NCBI GenBank assembly: GCA_947503885.1
Contig: CANNFD010000001.1
Span: 124,001 to 188,000 of the forward strand
Direction: 5' to 3'
Length of the DNA stretch: 64,000 nucleotides
DNA from: an uncultured Olleya sp.
GTDB lineage: Bacteria > Bacteroidota > Bacteroidia > Flavobacteriales > Flavobacteriaceae
Part shown: positions 1 through 8,176 of the stretch, in pieces
Position numbering within the stretch: the first letter of the stretch is position 1
Layout: each line of letters opens with the position of its first letter
Translations under genes and position numbers: made by a program
The notes under the pieces: generated by a model
The model's database searches: none
Told to the model about the DNA's origin: nothing
What the model saw: the letters and a program-made list of their open reading frames with translations, nothing else

Positions 1-438
1 CTTCATGAAAAATCTTCAACTTTAATTAGATTATTAGAAGACAGAGAAGACCAAAGAGGTATTATATTTACAAGAACTAAAGCTGGAGCACAAGCTTTAA
101 GACATCAATTAGAAACCGAAGGTTTTAATGTTGGTGCTTTAGAGGGTGATATGCAACAAAAAGAACGTGATAAAGTAATGCGCGCCTTTAAAAACACCAC
201 TTTACAGTTGTTAATTTCTACAGATGTATCTGCTAGAGGTATTGATGTTAACGATTTAGCTTTTGTAATTCATCATCAATTACCAGAACATACAGAGTAT
301 TATACGCACAGAAGTGGACGTACAGCAAGAGCTGGTAAAAAAGGAGAGTCTATTGCTCTTATTTTAAGTAACGAGCATAGTGACCTTAAAAAGGTAGAAT
401 CCACATTAGGTATTAAATTTAAACAATTAACTGTTTAA
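1..438 (+). CDS. DEAD-box RNA helicase, C-terminal part (5' end outside window)
   Basis: The reading frame is open from base 1, so the protein starts upstream. The visible 145 residues are the second RecA-like lobe (helicase C domain) of a superfamily 2 ATP-dependent RNA helicase: motif IV (IIFTRT), motif V (STDVSARGID) and motif VI (HRSGRTARAG) appear in order. The protein stops soon after the core (IKFKQLTV), with no basic tail or DbpA-type RNA-binding domain. This fits a short RhlE/CshA-like helicase used in ribosome assembly or mRNA turnover. A bidirectional terminator separates it from the convergent hpf gene. The family is secure; the subfamily cannot be set without the N-terminal half. 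Confidence 0.92.
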   Translation, partial: LHEKSSTLIRLLEDREDQRGIIFTRTKAGAQALRHQLETEGFNVGALEGDMQQKERDKVMRAFKNTTLQLLISTDVSARGIDVNDLAFVIHHQLPEHTEYYTHRSGRTARAGKKGESIALILSNEHSDLKKVESTLGIKFKQLTV

Positions 439-545
439 GTTATTTATCCTACAATATATAACATCCAATTTGACAACTTTTTTATTAAGTTTTTTATTGG
501 GTGTTTTTAATTGGTATTATTTGCTTACTAATAATGTTTAAAACA

Positions 546-578
546 AAAAAAAACGACTTTTTCAAGTCGTTTTTTAAT
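546..578. terminator. Bidirectional Rho-independent terminator
   Basis: An inverted repeat (AAACGACTT / AAGTCGTTT) has an A-run on the left and a T-run on the right. It lies between two converging genes, so it can end transcripts from both the helicase and hpf. Confidence 0.8.
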
Positions 579-598
579 ACTTATAATTCAGCATCAAT

Positions 599-901
599 TT
601 AATGCGTTTTCATTTTTCCTTTACGTTTAGCTAATTGTCGTTCTAACTGTGTTATAACTTCACTAACACTTTTATGAAAAGTGTCTTTACTATCTTCAGC
701 AAATAATCTAGGTCCTGGGGCACTTAATCTAATACCTGCAACTTTACCGGATTTATCATCGTTTGTGTTTTCTAGTTTTAAAAATACATCTGCACGTACT
801 ATAAATTCATATTTATTAAAAAGTTTTTGGATTTTTTCAGTAGTAAATTCCTCTAAAGCTTCACTAGCTTTTACCTTGTCATATTCAAAATTGATATCCA
901 T
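599..901 (-). CDS. hpf: Ribosome hibernation promotion factor (HPF/RaiA family, short form)
   Basis: 100 residues, the usual size of short HPF/YfiA proteins. It has the expected beta-alpha-beta-beta-beta-alpha pattern: an N-terminal strand (MDINFEYDKVKAS), a helix with the family-like LEEFTTEKIQKLFNKY stretch, then strands and a basic C-terminal helix (LERQLAKRKGKMK). HPF binds the 30S decoding region in stationary phase or stress and blocks translation. There is no long-HPF dimerisation domain. The gene stands alone, convergent with the helicase. The ATG is followed at once by the conserved first strand, which supports this start. Confidence 0.88.
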   Translation of the reverse strand: MDINFEYDKVKASEALEEFTTEKIQKLFNKYEFIVRADVFLKLENTNDDKSGKVAGIRLSAPGPRLFAEDSKDTFHKSVSEVITQLERQLAKRKGKMKTH

Positions 902-1109
902 ATGTATAAAATTTAAGATTACTTAAAGATAAATAAAATCAAATTCATTTCCACCTATTTTATTAAAAATTTATGACAAAAAACCTAATCAATTAAATAC
1001 GAATAAGTGTAAATTTTGTAAAGGACTCAAATAATTATATAATGCTTTAAACGGTGTTTGTTTGCATCTTTGTATTAAAGATATTACTAACCATTAAAAC
1101 ACTACAATT

Positions 1110-1433
1110 ATGAAAATTACAAGTATATTATTCAGTCTGTTTTTTACCTTAATAATAGGTAATAACTCTAATTTTGAAAATAAATTGGAAGAAAGAGGTG
1201 TGGTTAAGCAAGTGGTCTTTGATGGGTATGAAGGTCAAATCTATTTCTTCACAGATAGCAATGATAATATTATTATAATTGAAGATATTAACGTAAGTAA
1301 AGCGTTAAACAATTACAAATTACAAGAAAACAAAAATGTTGGTAAAGCTTTTGATTTAAAATTAAAGCAAACCAAAAAAGATAATATTTATAGCGAGATA
1401 GAAGTGTTATCAATTAACCTATTAAAACATTAA
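1110..1433 (+). CDS. Small exported protein of unknown function
   Basis: 107 residues with a hydrophobic N-terminal signal segment (about residues 3-17). The mature part is short and beta-rich with many Asn/Lys residues (VVFDGYEGQIYFFTDSND, then an I/E-rich strand). I do not recognise a family. It lies 3 bases upstream of the PepSY-like gene on the same strand, so the two are very likely co-transcribed and both act outside the cytoplasm. A weak -7-like element (CATCTTTG, about 1065-1072) precedes it, one base off the TAnnTTTG consensus. Confidence 0.6.
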   Translation: MKITSILFSLFFTLIIGNNSNFENKLEERGVVKQVVFDGYEGQIYFFTDSNDNIIIIEDINVSKALNNYKLQENKNVGKAFDLKLKQTKKDNIYSEIEVLSINLLKH

Positions 1434-1436
1434 TAA

Positions 1437-1868
1437 ATGAAAGTATTACAAAATATCAAATATCTTTTTATAGCATTAATAGTATTTAGTTGTCAAAACA
1501 ATGCCAAAGGACAAGTACCAGAAAGTGTACAACAAGCATTTGAAGCTAAATATCCTAACGAGAACACCCCTGATTGGGAAACTGATGCTAATGGTAATTT
1601 TGAAGCGCAATTTAAAAAAGATGGAGAAAAGTACAGAGCAGATTTTAGTCCAGAAGGGCATTGGATTGAAACAGAATCTAGTATAAAAAAAGATAAATTA
1701 CCTAAGGCTATAAAAGAGGTTATTAAAGCAAAATATGATGACGAGGATATTACTGAAGTAGAATTTGTTAAAAGCGCCACTAAAGGTACCTTTTATGATG
1801 TCGAATTTAAGAAAAAAGGGAAAAATATGGATGTAGAGTTTAGAGCTAACGGAGAAATAATTAATTAA
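1437..1868 (+). CDS. PepSY-like domain lipoprotein
   Basis: 143 residues. The N-terminus is a lipoprotein signal with Cys at about residue 19 (IVFSC), followed by two related beta-lactamase-inhibitor-like/PepSY-like units: PESVQQAFEAKYPNEN...DGNFEAQF and PKAIKEVIKAKYDDEDI...FYDVEFKK. The helix-then-strands pattern with a K-Y/P-containing helix end is typical of the PepSY-like family common in Bacteroidetes envelopes. Its biochemical role is unknown; binding or inhibition of extracytoplasmic proteins is only a suggestion from the fold. It is probably translated together with the small exported protein just upstream, and a strong terminator follows. Confidence 0.75.
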   Translation: MKVLQNIKYLFIALIVFSCQNNAKGQVPESVQQAFEAKYPNENTPDWETDANGNFEAQFKKDGEKYRADFSPEGHWIETESSIKKDKLPKAIKEVIKAKYDDEDITEVEFVKSATKGTFYDVEFKKKGKNMDVEFRANGEIIN

Positions 1869-1884
1869 TAGCATTTATAATATT

Positions 1885-1917
1885 AAAAGCCCAACATTTA
1901 CTGTTGGGCTTTTTTTT
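1885..1917 (+). terminator. Rho-independent terminator
   Basis: A perfect 12-bp stem (AAAAGCCCAACA / TGTTGGGCTTTT) with loop TTTAC and a run of eight T, 17 bases after the PepSY-like gene. Confidence 0.88.
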
Positions 1918-2252
1918 ATGTTTTAAATTTAGTGTCTATGTATAGTATTATAAAAATGACAAAAAGGGTGACGTTATTAATCAATAAAACCAATCTAAAA
2001 TTTATAATTCTATTTAAAAGCTTAAGATTAACAATTTATTGAAAATAAATTTTCAGTTAAATTAACTAACACAAAATGTTGTAAAACACTATAAACAATA
2101 AGTGTTCAGTGATTTATATAATAAATTTTATCGATTAATTTTAAATTATTTTATAAAAAAAACAAATAAAACACGAAATAAAGATTGTATATTCAAATAT
2201 TGGCACTATACTTGCACAATATTAAAAGTATTAATAAATAAATTACATTACA
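1918..2252 (+). promoter_or_regulatory. Long AT-rich leader and promoter of the cold-shock gene
   Basis: This 335-base gap holds no convincing gene. A Bacteroidetes-type promoter fits near its end: TTGT at 2185-2188 (-33) and TATACTTG at 2207-2214 (-7, consensus TAnnTTTG), 18 bases apart. That would give a 5' leader of about 30-35 bases before the csp ATG. The rest is very AT-rich with no clear stem. The promoter assignment is by consensus match only. Confidence 0.55.
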
Positions 2253-2444
2253 ATGAGTAAAGGAACAGTAAAATTTTTCAACGACACAAAAGGATTTGGT
2301 TTTATAACTGAAGAAGGAGTAGACAAAGATCATTTTGTACACATTTCTGGTTTAATCGACGAGATTAGAGAAGGAGATGAAGTTGAATTCGATTTACAAG
2401 AAGGAAACAAAGGATTAAACGCAGTTAACGTAAAAGTTATCTAA
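2253..2444 (+). CDS. Cold-shock protein (CspA family)
   Basis: 63 residues forming a single cold-shock (OB-fold) domain. The RNP1 motif is KGFGFI (about residues 14-19) and the RNP2-like motif is HFVHIS (28-33). Such proteins bind single-stranded RNA or DNA and melt mRNA structure in the cold or in rapid growth. The length matches the family. The gene is a single transcription unit with its own promoter and two following terminators. Confidence 0.95.
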   Translation: MSKGTVKFFNDTKGFGFITEEGVDKDHFVHISGLIDEIREGDEVEFDLQEGNKGLNAVNVKVI

Positions 2445-2465
2445 GATATATATTCAGTACATTTC

Positions 2466-2501
2466 AAAAAAAAGGTTGCCTATAAAGGCAGCCTTTTTTT
2501 A
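2466..2501 (+). terminator. Terminator of the cold-shock gene
   Basis: A-run, stem GGTTGCC / GGCAGCC (one G-T pair), loop TATAAA, then a T-run; it begins 22 bases after the csp stop. Confidence 0.85.
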
Positions 2502-2545
2502 TGGATTATATTTAAGTTATTTAAAAATAACTTAATAGCTATAAT

Positions 2546-2578
2546 AAAAAAGGTTGTCCATTTAGGACAACCTTTTTT
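2546..2578. terminator. Second, bidirectional terminator between csp and the DJ-1 operon
   Basis: Perfect stem AAAAAAGGTTGTCC / GGACAACCTTTTTT with loop ATTTA. It is symmetric, so it can serve the minus-strand operon ending at 2595 and back up the csp terminator. Its outer arm AAAAAAGGTTG is the same as in the preceding terminator. Confidence 0.85.
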
Positions 2579-2594
2579 ATTATATAAGTTGGCA

Positions 2595-3395
2595 TTACTT
2601 TAAGCTTTCTAATAATTTTTCTGCAACCAACTCAGACGATGCTGGGTTTTGTCCAGTAATTAAATTACCATCTTTAATAGCGTAAGCAGCCCAATCTTCT
2701 TTTTTAGAATAGATACCACCATTTTCACTTAACATATCTTCAACTAAAAAAGGAACAACGTCTGTTAAGCCAACAGCAGCCTCCTCTGTATTAGTAAACC
2801 CTGTTACTTTTTTACCTTTTACTAAAGGTGTTCCATCTGTATTTTTAACACCTTTTAAAGCTGCAGGAGCATGACATACAAAGGCAACTGGTTTATCTTG
2901 AGTATTAAACTTCTCGATTAATGCAATAGAAGTAGCATCGTTTGCTAAATCCCATAATGGACCATGTCCACCAGGGTAAAATACTGCATCAAAATTATCT
3001 GCATTCATGTCTGATAATTTATTAGTGTTTTCAATTTTAGATTTTGCTACTTGATCTTTATCAAAACGCTTTGTTGCTTCTGTTGCAGCGTCAGGTGAGT
3101 CACTACTTGGGTCTATTGGTGCAGCACCTCCTTTTGGTGTAGCAATAGTAATATCTACACCTTCATCTAATAAAGTGTAATATGGGTTTGCAAACTCTTC
3201 AACCCAAAATCCTGTTTTTTTTCCTGTATCTCCTAATTTATCATGAGATGTTAATACAAATAATACTTTCATAGTGTTTTGTTTTTCTGTTTTTACTTCT
3301 AAAACTTTTTCAGAAATTGTTTCGTTTTTTGAATCTTTACAGCTTGAAGCTAAAACGATAGTTAGTAATATTACTAGTGGTTTTATTAAATTCAT
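2595..3395 (-). CDS. DJ-1/PfpI family lipoprotein (Hsp31/glyoxalase III-like)
   Basis: 266 residues. Residues 1-19 are a lipoprotein signal ending in the lipobox LASSC, so the protein is probably membrane-anchored outside the cytoplasm. A DJ-1/PfpI domain starts near an internal Met at residue 42 (MKVLFVLTSH). The nucleophile elbow AFVCHAPAAL carries the catalytic Cys, with His next to it; FYPGGHGPLWDL is the family glycine loop and TGFTNTEEAAVG a late conserved loop. Relatives are glutamine-independent glyoxalases or chaperones acting on reactive aldehydes such as methylglyoxal. It is the last gene of the TetR operon, 8 bases after the alcohol dehydrogenase gene, which fits aldehyde detoxification. 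The substrate is inferred, not shown. Confidence 0.85.
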   Translation of the reverse strand: MNLIKPLVILLTIVLASSCKDSKNETISEKVLEVKTEKQNTMKVLFVLTSHDKLGDTGKKTGFWVEEFANPYYTLLDEGVDITIATPKGGAAPIDPSSDSPDAATEATKRFDKDQVAKSKIENTNKLSDMNADNFDAVFYPGGHGPLWDLANDATSIALIEKFNTQDKPVAFVCHAPAALKGVKNTDGTPLVKGKKVTGFTNTEEAAVGLTDVVPFLVEDMLSENGGIYSKKEDWAAYAIKDGNLITGQNPASSELVAEKLLESLK

Positions 3396-3403
3396 CTTTA
3401 AAA

Positions 3404-4564
3404 TTAATAGGCCATTTTTACAATTTTTTCAACTTTATCTGGCGATAAATCTTGATGCTCTCCTAAACCTGTCCAACCACGCTCTGTAAAACGTTGTGAA
3501 ATTTTTTCAGCAGTACCTTCAAAATCCTTAGTATAATCTGATAATTTAGTATCAATACCTAATTGATGAAAAAAGTCTACAGTTTTTTCAATTGCAGCAT
3601 AGGCTTTGTCGTCAGTGCTACCTTCAGTAATGTTCCAAACACGCGCTCCATATTGTGCTAATTTTTCTTTTTTAGCTTCAAAATTAAACTTATAATGGCT
3701 TGGTGCAATTACTGCTAAAGTACGTGCGTGATCGATACCAAATAAAGCAGTTAGCTCGTGCCCGATAGCGTGAACAGCCCAATCTGTAGGCACCCCTTTT
3801 TGAATTAATCCGTTTAAAGCCATAGTGCAACTCCACATAAAATTTGAGGCGGCTTTAAAGTCTGTTGGATCTTTTATTACTTTAGGTGCAACTTCTATTA
3901 AAGTTTGTAAAATACTTTCGGCAAAACGATCTTGTAATAATGCACCAATTGGATACGTCATATACTGCTCTAAAACGTGGGTAAAAGCATCTGTTAAACC
4001 ATTTGCTAGTTGACGTTCTGGAATAGAGGTGATTACCTGTGGGTCTAATATTGAAAACTCAGGAAATAATCCAGGTCCACCCATTGCAAGTTTTTCTTTT
4101 GTTTCTGCTCTTGTAATTACTGCACCAGAATTCATTTCGGATCCTGTTGCTGGAAGAGTTAATACTGTTCCAAAAGGCATTCCGACTTCTGTTCTGATGT
4201 TTTTAGTTAAAATATCCCAAGGCGTATCACCTTTATATACTGCAGCAGCCGATAAAAATTTAGTCCCGTCAATTACAGAACCACCTCCGACAGCTAATAA
4301 ATAGGTGATATTTTTTTCTTTTATAACTTTTAAAGCTTCCATCAAGGTAGCATACTCTGGATTTGCTGGTATGCCTCCAAACTCGATAACTTCTAGTTTA
4401 GACAATGCGGTTTTTACTTGGTCGTAAATTCCGTTTTTCTTAATACTTCCGCCTCCGTATAGCAATAATACTTTAGCGTCTTGAGGGATTTCTTCTTTTA
4501 CTTTTTCTATTGTATCCTTTCCAAAAATAATTTTGGTTGGGTTTTTAAAATCAAAATTGTTCAT
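3404..4564 (-). CDS. Iron-containing alcohol dehydrogenase, YqhD-like (NADPH-dependent aldehyde reductase)
   Basis: 386 residues, the full family length. The cofactor motif GGGSVIDGTK lies at 93-102; the Gly-Ser-Val-Ile-Asp-Gly form is that of NADP-dependent YqhD-type enzymes. Likely metal ligands are D192, H196, H265 and H279, at the same spacing as the Zn/Fe ligands of E. coli YqhD. The enzyme would reduce short-chain and lipid-derived aldehydes to alcohols with NADPH in the cytoplasm. It sits between a nitroreductase gene (18 bases away) and a DJ-1 gene (8 bases), so the operon carries three electrophile-handling activities. No anomaly seen. Confidence 0.92.
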   Translation of the reverse strand: MNNFDFKNPTKIIFGKDTIEKVKEEIPQDAKVLLLYGGGSIKKNGIYDQVKTALSKLEVIEFGGIPANPEYATLMEALKVIKEKNITYLLAVGGGSVIDGTKFLSAAAVYKGDTPWDILTKNIRTEVGMPFGTVLTLPATGSEMNSGAVITRAETKEKLAMGGPGLFPEFSILDPQVITSIPERQLANGLTDAFTHVLEQYMTYPIGALLQDRFAESILQTLIEVAPKVIKDPTDFKAASNFMWSCTMALNGLIQKGVPTDWAVHAIGHELTALFGIDHARTLAVIAPSHYKFNFEAKKEKLAQYGARVWNITEGSTDDKAYAAIEKTVDFFHQLGIDTKLSDYTKDFEGTAEKISQRFTERGWTGLGEHQDLSPDKVEKIVKMAY

Positions 4565-4582
4565 CTTTTTTCTTTTTAATTA

Positions 4583-5215
4583 TTAATCTAATACAGTTAC
4601 CATATCTTCCATAGGTTTTCTAACCTTAACAAGATTAACCAACCAATCTTTATCTTCTTTACGGTATCCAATTGGTAATAATACTGCACTACGCAAACCT
4701 TTATCTCGTAAACCTAAAATCTTATCGACTGCATCTGGGTCAAATCCTTCTAATGGTGTTGCATCAACACCTTCATAAGCTGCAGCGATAATAGCATGTG
4801 CAAAAGCAATGTAAGCCTGTTTTGCTGCATGATTAAAGTTTTCTTCTTCAGTTTTTTGAGGGTATGCATTTAATAACATTTGACGGTAGTTTTCCCATCC
4901 TTCGTTTTCAAACCCTCGAATTTTATTTGTTAAATCAAACATATAATTAATTCTTTCTGGGGTATAAGTATCCCAAGCAGCAAAAACAAGTAAATGGGAG
5001 CAGTCCGTTATTACTGATTGATTCCATGCTACAGGTTTAATTTTTTCTTTTAAGTCTTGATTTTTTATTACTAAAACTTCAAAAGGTTGTAATCCGCTTG
5101 AAGTAGGAGCTAAGCGGGCTGCTTCAAGGATACGTTCTATTTTATCTTCAGCAACTTTTTCTCCATTCATTGCTTTTGCAGCGTATCTCCATTTTAATTT
5201 GTCTAATAATTCCAT
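4583..5215 (-). CDS. Nitroreductase-family NAD(P)H oxidoreductase (FMN)
   Basis: 210 residues. The N-terminal region (LDKLKWRYAAKAMNGEKV, then LEAARLAPTSSGLQPFEVLVI) is the FMN-binding start of NfsB/YdgI-type nitroreductases, and the C-terminal GYRKEDKDW loop is also typical. These homodimeric flavoproteins reduce quinones, nitro compounds and enals by two-electron steps. It is third from the end of the TetR operon, 15 bases after the NAD(P)-binding gene. The family is certain; the natural substrate is not known. Confidence 0.9.
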   Translation of the reverse strand: MELLDKLKWRYAAKAMNGEKVAEDKIERILEAARLAPTSSGLQPFEVLVIKNQDLKEKIKPVAWNQSVITDCSHLLVFAAWDTYTPERINYMFDLTNKIRGFENEGWENYRQMLLNAYPQKTEEENFNHAAKQAYIAFAHAIIAAAYEGVDATPLEGFDPDAVDKILGLRDKGLRSAVLLPIGYRKEDKDWLVNLVKVRKPMEDMVTVLD

Positions 5216-5230
5216 ATAATTTTTCTTTTT

Positions 5231-5896
5231 TTATGAGTTTTTTGTTATTCTTAATATATCGCTTGATGTGATAATTGTTTTATCGTAATTATTACTATTA
5301 GCTAGGTTTATCATAGCTTGCGCAATGTTTTTTGCATCAGTAATTTTATATTGTTTAAGCTTTCCTATAAATAAAGGTTGAATGATTTTAAAAATAGTTA
5401 TTCCTATTTTTTCTAAAACACGTCGTTCTTGACGGTCCCCACCAATTAATGAAGGTCTAAATATAAAGGTGTTTTTTATCTGTTGATTTAAAACATCATT
5501 TTCCATTTTCCCTTTTGTCTTATTATAAAATATTTTGCTTTTTGCATTAGCACCCAAAGAGGAAACAACTAAAAACGTCTCTATTTTATTAGCTTTTGAA
5601 AGCTTTGCAGCTGTAACCGGTATGCCATAATCTATTTGACTATACAATTTTTTGTCAGGAGTTTTACTGGCTGTAGTACCTATACAACAGTAAACTTCAT
5701 CTGCAGTAAAATCAGCTTTATAAGTGTCTAATTTTAGAAGATCTCCAATAAATTGAGTCACTTTTTCTGGCAAATTATTTATTTTGGTACGTGATAATAA
5801 TTTAATACTATCATACCTTTCATCTTCAATTAATTTATGAAGTAAAAGGTTTCCTGTTAAACCAGTAGCACCTAATATAATTGCTGTTTTTTTCAT
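5231..5896 (-). CDS. NAD(P)H-binding Rossmann protein (atypical SDR, HTATIP2/YwnB-like)
   Basis: 221 residues. The N-terminus has a glycine-rich dinucleotide motif GATGLTGN (residues 9-16) after a hydrophobic strand. CCIGTTASKTPDK and VSSLGANAKSKIFYNKTKGKME carry the Ser and the Y-x3-K pair (YNKTK) of atypical short-chain dehydrogenases. FIFRPSLIGG is a conserved substrate-side motif of this group. It would be a cytosolic oxidoreductase or redox sensor. It follows the TetR gene by one base and precedes the nitroreductase by 15, so it belongs to the same regulated operon. The substrate is unknown. Confidence 0.82.
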   Translation of the reverse strand: MKKTAIILGATGLTGNLLLHKLIEDERYDSIKLLSRTKINNLPEKVTQFIGDLLKLDTYKADFTADEVYCCIGTTASKTPDKKLYSQIDYGIPVTAAKLSKANKIETFLVVSSLGANAKSKIFYNKTKGKMENDVLNQQIKNTFIFRPSLIGGDRQERRVLEKIGITIFKIIQPLFIGKLKQYKITDAKNIAQAMINLANSNNYDKTIITSSDILRITKNS

Positions 5897-5897
5897 T

Positions 5898-6482
5898 TTA
5901 TTGACATACTTTTATACTGCTCCATGCAGATTGGTAAGCTTCTTCTAAAAGTTTTTTATCTAATTTAAAATCGCCTCTTTTTTGGTTGATCATTAAAAAG
6001 GATAAAGGATTAATTGAATATGCATATAGTAAATAATCAGATATTGGCTTTATAATTCCTTCTTTTTTACCACGTTGCCAAAGATCTAGTAGTGGTTGTA
6101 AATGCTTGATACCTTCTTGTCTACAGGCATCGTCAATAATTGGAGTGTTATCACATTGTGCTAAAAACATAGCGTTGTCACACTCTTTAAGTTTAAAATC
6201 AGCAATACGCTTCCAGATTATCTCAAAACCGGTTTCTACAGACATCGATTTATCAAATGTCTCAAATGCATACATAGTATAGTCTGCTTTAACATCAATA
6301 TAAGTTTGATTAACTAAATCTTGTTTATTTTCAAAATATAAATATATAGTAGCAGGAGAGACGTTAGCCATTTTTGCAATCTTACTCATTGGTGTTGCAT
6401 GAAAACCATTATTGTTTACAAGCTCAATAGTTGCTTTAATAAGTGCATTACGCTTGTCAATGCTTTTTTGAAGTTTTGCCAT
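5898..6482 (-). CDS. TetR/AcrR-family transcriptional repressor
   Basis: 194 residues from the ATG at 6482 (MAKLQKSIDKRNAL). A longer in-frame start at 6542 exists, but its 20 extra codons run through the promoter and operator, so I reject it. The N-terminal HTH is clear: ATIELVNNNGFHATPMSKIAKMANVSPATIYLYFENKQDLV (about residues 17-57, given here only as a guide to position), with recognition helix SPATIYLYF. The C-terminal ligand domain is divergent, as usual. It is the first gene of the detoxification operon and probably represses itself and the four genes behind it until an electrophile binds. Confidence 0.92.
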   Translation of the reverse strand: MAKLQKSIDKRNALIKATIELVNNNGFHATPMSKIAKMANVSPATIYLYFENKQDLVNQTYIDVKADYTMYAFETFDKSMSVETGFEIIWKRIADFKLKECDNAMFLAQCDNTPIIDDACRQEGIKHLQPLLDLWQRGKKEGIIKPISDYLLYAYSINPLSFLMINQKRGDFKLDKKLLEEAYQSAWSSIKVCQ

Positions 6483-6499
6483 ATTATTTAATTCTAATG

Positions 6500-6527
6500 C
6501 AAATTTACATAAAAATGAACATTCATT
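6500..6527 (-). promoter_or_regulatory. Promoter and palindromic operator of the TetR operon
   Basis: The minus strand carries TAAATTTG (6500-6507), an exact TAnnTTTG -7 box, 18 bases upstream of the TetR ATG. Just upstream is the palindrome AATGAA-CA-TTCATT (6514-6527): two perfect 6-bp half sites with a 2-bp spacer, in the stretch leading to the -33 region. Size and symmetry fit a TetR dimer site, and the position fits steric repression. The link to this TetR is inferred from adjacency. Confidence 0.7.
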
Positions 6528-6580
6528 CTTTTTTTTTAACAAAGATTTAATTTAATAATTAAAAATATATGGAAGACTAC

Positions 6581-7318
6581 TTAAAAATATTTATTGGAGA
6601 TTTTAGCTGCATCTTCTGCTTTGGTTTTAGTTATAAAAACTAATAGAAGAATGACTGATAAAAATTGTGAGAAAATAATTGAAGCAGTAAAGGTATCGTT
6701 ATAATAAAGAAACTCATTAATGGGAGTTAATGTAGTCTGAACTATTGAAAATAAACCAGAACCTAATAGAATTGAACCATTTTTATAATGGTCATTAATA
6801 TAAATAAGTGCAAATAAGATTGAGTAAATAATAAAACACATCGCATTAATAAATGCAAAATATAATAAGTAATTAGGGATATGTGATATTAAAACTTCGA
6901 CAATTATAAAAATAACATAGGCTACTAATAAAAAGGCTAGCAGTACAGATAATGAGATTAAAGACTTTAATCGACTTTTAAACAAGTAAGGTTTTAATAA
7001 TAAACTACAACATACTAAATAAATAGAGTTAAATAGAGTAACCCAAATAAAATACTCCATGAAGCCATAAAAAGCAAAGCAATTAGAAATAATTAAGGCT
7101 AATAAACCCGATATATAAAGAGGATTAGCATTTTTTTTAGTAATACTAATGTATTTAATTATGACAAGTAATATAGAAAGTGGTACAACATAAATAAGTT
7201 GTTGTTTATCTAAAATATAACAAGAAAAAATAGACGCAATAAAAGCGAAAAATAAAACTATGTCGAAGAGAGTAAGCTTTTTAAAAAAACGAACATTAAT
7301 TAGTTCTTTTTCAAACAT
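6581..7318 (-). CDS. Integral membrane protein of unknown function
   Basis: 245 residues, nearly all hydrophobic, with about seven or eight predicted membrane spans between residues 14 and 235 (for example LFDIVLFFAFIASIFSCYIL and LSVLLAFLLVAYVIFIIVEV). There are no catalytic or transport motifs I can name. It resembles YhhN-like membrane proteins (lysoplasmalogenase family) in size and span number, but I cannot confirm that. It lies upstream of the TetR gene on the same strand, with the TetR promoter in the gap, so it is probably a separate unit. Confidence 0.6.
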   Translation of the reverse strand: MFEKELINVRFFKKLTLFDIVLFFAFIASIFSCYILDKQQLIYVVPLSILLVIIKYISITKKNANPLYISGLLALIISNCFAFYGFMEYFIWVTLFNSIYLVCCSLLLKPYLFKSRLKSLISLSVLLAFLLVAYVIFIIVEVLISHIPNYLLYFAFINAMCFIIYSILFALIYINDHYKNGSILLGSGLFSIVQTTLTPINEFLYYNDTFTASIIFSQFLSVILLLVFITKTKAEDAAKISNKYF

Positions 7319-7463
7319 TTAATAAAAGATGCATATATTTCATCATACTTTAAATATAGTAATTTAGTTTTAAAAAAAGAATGTAATGTAAATTATTTAA
7401 AAAAAAGTATAATTACTTTGGTGGTATAGAAGTTATTTAATTTCTTGCTAAATTCTAAATTAA

Positions 7464-8090
7464 ATGCAGATGGATAATTTAATTACATTTTCAATAACAG
7501 TTTTTACTGGTTTTTTTGCTATTACAAATCCTATTTCCAATATGACTGTTTTTGTATCCTTAACACAGGGTGCCGACAAAAAAACTAAAGCAGATATTAA
7601 TAAAAGAGCTAATATTATTGCCTTTATTATTGTTACTGTATTTATAATTTTAGGAAAATATATATTTGAATTATTCAATATTAGTATCCCTGCTTTTAAA
7701 ATAACTGGAGGTGTATTAATCTTTTTTATTGGTTTTGATATGTTACAATCAAAACAGTCTAATGTAAAAACTATTGAAAACGTACATATAGATGAGGATA
7801 TAGCAGTCTCACCCTTAGCAATTCCTATTTTAGCAGGTCCAGGGACGATTGTAACTGCAATGAATTTTGTGGCTAATGCTGCACCTTTACAAATGTTTTT
7901 GGTTATCGCTATTTTTGGAACAATGAGTTTGTTAACTTATTTTACTATTAAACTTAGTGATACCATTGTTAGATTAGTTGGTCATAATGTTATCTCTGTT
8001 ATAGGAAAAATTATGGGGTTAATAATTGCAATTATTGGTACAGGTATGATTATTCAGGGGATTAAGATTTCTTTTAATTTAATCTTATAA
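7464..8090 (+). CDS. MarC family membrane protein
   Basis: 208 residues with six predicted membrane helices. The conserved start FTGFFAITNPISNMTVFVSLTQG and the central PLAIPILAGPGTIVTAM segment are hallmarks of the MarC/YchE (UPF0056) family. Members are inner-membrane proteins without a settled function; the old link to multiple antibiotic resistance has not held up. The gene is alone on its strand. The start is well supported by the TNPIS motif lying near the N-terminus, as in relatives. Confidence 0.9.
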   Translation: MQMDNLITFSITVFTGFFAITNPISNMTVFVSLTQGADKKTKADINKRANIIAFIIVTVFIILGKYIFELFNISIPAFKITGGVLIFFIGFDMLQSKQSNVKTIENVHIDEDIAVSPLAIPILAGPGTIVTAMNFVANAAPLQMFLVIAIFGTMSLLTYFTIKLSDTIVRLVGHNVISVIGKIMGLIIAIIGTGMIIQGIKISFNLIL

Positions 8091-8176
8091 CATATTTATT
8101 TAAATTAAATGCTGAAACTATTTTAGAAAAAGCAAATTTTATATTTAACTAATCTGTGTTTTAATTTACATTATTA

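Noticed and set aside
681-926. Open frame of 81 residues opposite hpf
   Set aside because: It is antisense to a clear hpf gene and has no family features.
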